A stretch of DNA of 6,928 nucleotides from PCC-10605 sp964409355 (GTDB lineage: Bacteria; Cyanobacteriota; Cyanobacteriia; Cyanobacteriales; Cyanobacteriaceae). The stretch spans positions 1 through 6,928 of the forward strand of contig CAYPDC010000170.1 in assembly GCA_964409355.1 (NCBI GenBank), in the 5' to 3' direction. The notes under the pieces were generated by a model, which did no database searches, had not been told where the DNA came from, and worked only from the letters and a program-made list of their open reading frames with translations. How positions within the stretch are numbered: position 1 is the first letter of the stretch; the number at the start of each line of letters is the position of its first letter. Positions 4,947 to 6,928 of this stretch are shown here, piece after piece. Position numbers and translations under genes: made by a program.

Positions 4947-5007
4947 TCAGTTATATTTTATATTGACAGGTCGATCGACTCTCGCTTGGAGTTTTTTAGA
5001 AATATTT

Positions 5008-6075
5008 ATGACTACCGCCATTTGTCAAATAGTACCCGAATTACCCCCTGCCATTAATGGCTTGGGAGATTACGCCCTCAATTTAGCCCGTCAACTACGA
5101 CAAGACTATCAAATAGACACCCATTTCCTTGTAGGAAATCCCTCTTGGCAAGGAGATGAAAGCATTGAAGGATTTAAAATTAGCCAATTAGAAAAGCGTC
5201 ATGGTGATAACCTGTTCGATCGTTTATCCCTTATTTCACCTCAAAAAATACTACTCCATTATGTGGGCTATGGTTATGCTCAAAGAGGATGCCCAATTTG
5301 GTTAATTGACGGATTAAAACAAATTAAACAAAAAGCATCCCCCCAACTAATCACTATGTTTCATGAAGTTTGTGCTTCATCTCCCTATCCTTGGCATAGT
5401 AGTTATTGGTTATTCCCCTTTCAAAAAAGTATTGCTTCTCAACTGAGCCACATAACCGATTCCTTTTTTACAAGTAAACAATTTTATGCAGAAATTTTGA
5501 TTAAAATAAGCAAGAATAAACATACTGATATTAAGGTTATGCCTGTTTTTTCTAATATTGGAGAACCGTTGGTGTTACCTTTAGACTTATCAAGTCGTCA
5601 TCGTCATCTAATTATTTTTGGTAGTACTGGAAGAAGAATAAAAGTTTATGAAAATTGTGTTGCCATAATAGCAAAAATTTGTCAACAATTGAATATTGAA
5701 AAAATTATAGATATTGGTGATTTTACAGACAAAATTCCTGCTAACATCAATAATATTTACATTGTAAAAACAGGTAAATTACCTTCTAAAGAAATCAGTA
5801 AAATAATGGGTAATTCTTTAGTGGGTTTTTCTAATTACCATCCCAATTTTCTAGCTAAATCGACTATTTTTGCAGCTTACTGCGCTCATCGACTTTTACC
5901 GATTAATTTTCAGGGAAATATATCAGGAGTAGATGGTATAAAAGCTAATACCCACTATTTATCAGAGGAGAGTGACATCGAAGAAAAAAAAATACAGTCT
6001 ATAGCCGACAATGCTTATTATTGGTATATGGAACATAATATCAAAAATCAAGCTCGACAATTTCATCAATCTTAA
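5008..6075 (+). CDS. GT-B fold glycosyltransferase, polysaccharide synthesis
   Basis: This 355-residue protein resembles family 4/1-type glycosyltransferases of cyanobacterial polysaccharide loci, which move a sugar from a nucleotide donor to a growing glycan at the inner face of the membrane. Visible features are PELPPAINGLGDYALNLARQ (10-29), the N-domain acceptor-site signature, LLHYVGYGY (82-90), MFHE (117-120), MPVFSNIGEP (178-187) at the domain junction and LIIFGSTGRR (201-210). The C-domain stretch SNYHPNFLAKSTIFAAYCAH (275-294) takes the place of the donor-site motif. No membrane helix is seen. The frame is open from a TTG at 4963, but the ATG at 5008 begins the family's N-terminus and follows a GGAG at 4988-4991. 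GC drops from about 39% before 5460 to about 29% after it (hand count). The FkbM gene follows after 26 bases. Donor and acceptor cannot be told. Confidence 0.8.
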   Translation: MTTAICQIVPELPPAINGLGDYALNLARQLRQDYQIDTHFLVGNPSWQGDESIEGFKISQLEKRHGDNLFDRLSLISPQKILLHYVGYGYAQRGCPIWLIDGLKQIKQKASPQLITMFHEVCASSPYPWHSSYWLFPFQKSIASQLSHITDSFFTSKQFYAEILIKISKNKHTDIKVMPVFSNIGEPLVLPLDLSSRHRHLIIFGSTGRRIKVYENCVAIIAKICQQLNIEKIIDIGDFTDKIPANINNIYIVKTGKLPSKEISKIMGNSLVGFSNYHPNFLAKSTIFAAYCAHRLLPINFQGNISGVDGIKANTHYLSEESDIEEKKIQSIADNAYYWYMEHNIKNQARQFHQS

Positions 6076-6101
6076 TTAAACAAAATTTTTTAGAAAATTT
6101 T

Positions 6102-6928
6102 ATGTACAAATTTTACTACCACATAAATCGACCAGAATATTGGTTTCAACCCTGTCAGATTATAAAAAAGATATTGAGCAGTATAAAAAACAAGAAAAAT
6201 CAATCAGTACAATTACCATGGGGATTACAGATAAATACTTCCCAAAATATTGGAGATACTGTTATTAAAGCCATTAATACCTATGGATTGTATGATTTAA
6301 GTCTGACAGAGGTTCTTTGGAGGTTAATTGAGCCTGAAGATGTTGTTTTAGATATTGGGGCAAATATCGGATATACAGCAAGTATTGCGATGAAAAGATT
6401 AGAAAACAGTGGAGAACTTTATTGCTTTGAACCCAATCCCGAAGTATATGATGAACTAACAAAAAATCTAAACCTATGGCAAAAAAATTGTCAATGTAGC
6501 TTATTCCCCAAAAATATTGGCTTATCTAATGAAAGTAAGGAAGGTATTTTGAATGTACCCCTAAGAAACAGAGGTGAAGCATTTATCAGTCATCAGGAGC
6601 AAATTAGCGACGATACCACAAAAACTTTTACCGTAAAAATGCAAAAATTAGATGATTTGATAGAACAAGATTTTAAGATTGGAATTATAAAATTGGATGT
6701 AGAAGGATATGAATTACAAGTTTTACAAGGTGCTAGTCACTTATTAGAACAGAAAAATATTAGAGATATTATTTTTGAAGAGCATAGAGAATATCCAACT
6801 CCAGTTACAGAATTTTTAGAATCTTATGGATATAACGTTTTCAAGATTTGGAAAGGATTTTTTAAACCCATATTGTTGAATCCCAATGATACAAAAAATC
6901 ATCCGTGGGAACCGACAAATTATTTAGC
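6102..6928 (+). CDS. FkbM-family SAM-dependent methyltransferase, 3' end cut by window edge
   Basis: The frame is open from ATG 6102 to the window end: 275 complete codons, no stop. The Rossmann methyltransferase core is plain: VVLDIGANIGYTASIAM (81-97) is the SAM-binding motif I, FEPNP (109-113) the acidic motif after strand 2, and IIKLDVEGYELQVLQGA (195-211) the FkbM signature, followed by IIFEEH (223-228). FkbM proteins O-methylate hydroxyls, often on sugars of surface glycans, which fits a place 26 bases behind a glycosyltransferase, presumably in one transcript. Residues 1-50 are a basic N-terminal extension before the domain. The visible C-terminus (HPWEPTNYL) resembles family ends, so only a few residues are probably missing. 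No clear Shine-Dalgarno precedes the ATG; the AT-rich gap TAGAAAATTTT suits translation by a coupled ribosome. The sugar substrate is unknown. Confidence 0.85.
   Translation, partial: MYKFYYHINRPEYWFQPCQIIKKILSSIKNKKNQSVQLPWGLQINTSQNIGDTVIKAINTYGLYDLSLTEVLWRLIEPEDVVLDIGANIGYTASIAMKRLENSGELYCFEPNPEVYDELTKNLNLWQKNCQCSLFPKNIGLSNESKEGILNVPLRNRGEAFISHQEQISDDTTKTFTVKMQKLDDLIEQDFKIGIIKLDVEGYELQVLQGASHLLEQKNIRDIIFEEHREYPTPVTEFLESYGYNVFKIWKGFFKPILLNPNDTKNHPWEPTNYL

Noticed and set aside
4962..4967. Perfect TTGACA as a -35 box for the glycosyltransferase
   Set aside because: The bases 16-18 downstream (around 4984-4991, GCTTGGAG) do not form a -10 box and overlap the likely ribosome site.
4963..5007. 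TTG start extending the glycosyltransferase by 15 residues
   Set aside because: The extra residues (MTGRSTLAWSFLEIF) do not resemble the family N-terminus, no ribosome site precedes the TTG, and the region holds promoter-like and palindromic DNA. The ATG at 5008 is preferred.
6274..6462. Minus-strand open frame of 62 codons opposite the FkbM gene
   Set aside because: It is antisense to the SAM-binding core of a clear methyltransferase, with no start signal or motif.

Overview
The window looks like chromosomal accessory DNA from a cyanobacterium. It is AT-rich (roughly one third GC). CGATCG, the core of the cyanobacterial HIP1 repeat, occurs at least 14 times where under one is expected by chance. 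It carries three Uma2-family nucleases, which are typically amplified in cyanobacteria. A Geminocystis/Cyanobacterium/Crocosphaera-like host would fit, but the sequence alone does not fix the genus.

Left part (1-1212), toxin-type modules. On the minus strand an antitoxin (37-348) overlaps by 11 bases the start of a MazF/PemK-type RNase toxin that runs off the left edge (1-47). On the plus strand a small papain-fold toxin-like protein (538-888) is followed after 3 bases by a small acidic protein (892-1212), probably its immunity partner.

Middle (1246-4319). A first Uma2 nuclease (minus, 1246-1824) is divergent from a GDP-mannose 4,6-dehydratase (plus, 1934-2896). A second (plus, 2966-3631) and third (minus, 3672-4319) Uma2 gene are convergent across a 40-base gap with a small palindrome.

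Right part (4320-6928). A minimal nucleotidyltransferase antitoxin (MntA-like, 4516-4824) is followed by a start-stop-overlapping remnant of its HEPN partner (HepT-like, broken after about 14 recognisable codons). An exact 18-bp direct repeat (4421-4438 and 4898-4915) brackets this module. The second copy also forms the left arm of a perfect 13-bp inverted repeat just upstream of a TATAAT box. Next comes a two-gene unit, a GT-B glycosyltransferase (5008-6075) and an FkbM-family methyltransferase (6102 to the right edge, nearly complete).

Reading the genes together: gmd (GDP-mannose to GDP-4-keto-6-deoxymannose), the glycosyltransferase and the FkbM methyltransferase are typical of a surface or exopolysaccharide locus making and decorating deoxyhexose-containing glycans. 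Toxin-antitoxin, toxin-immunity and Uma2 genes are interleaved with them, as expected of a variable genomic island. The best candidates for something little described are the stand-alone papain-like toxin/immunity pair and the 18-bp repeat/inverted-repeat architecture around the decayed MNT-HEPN module.
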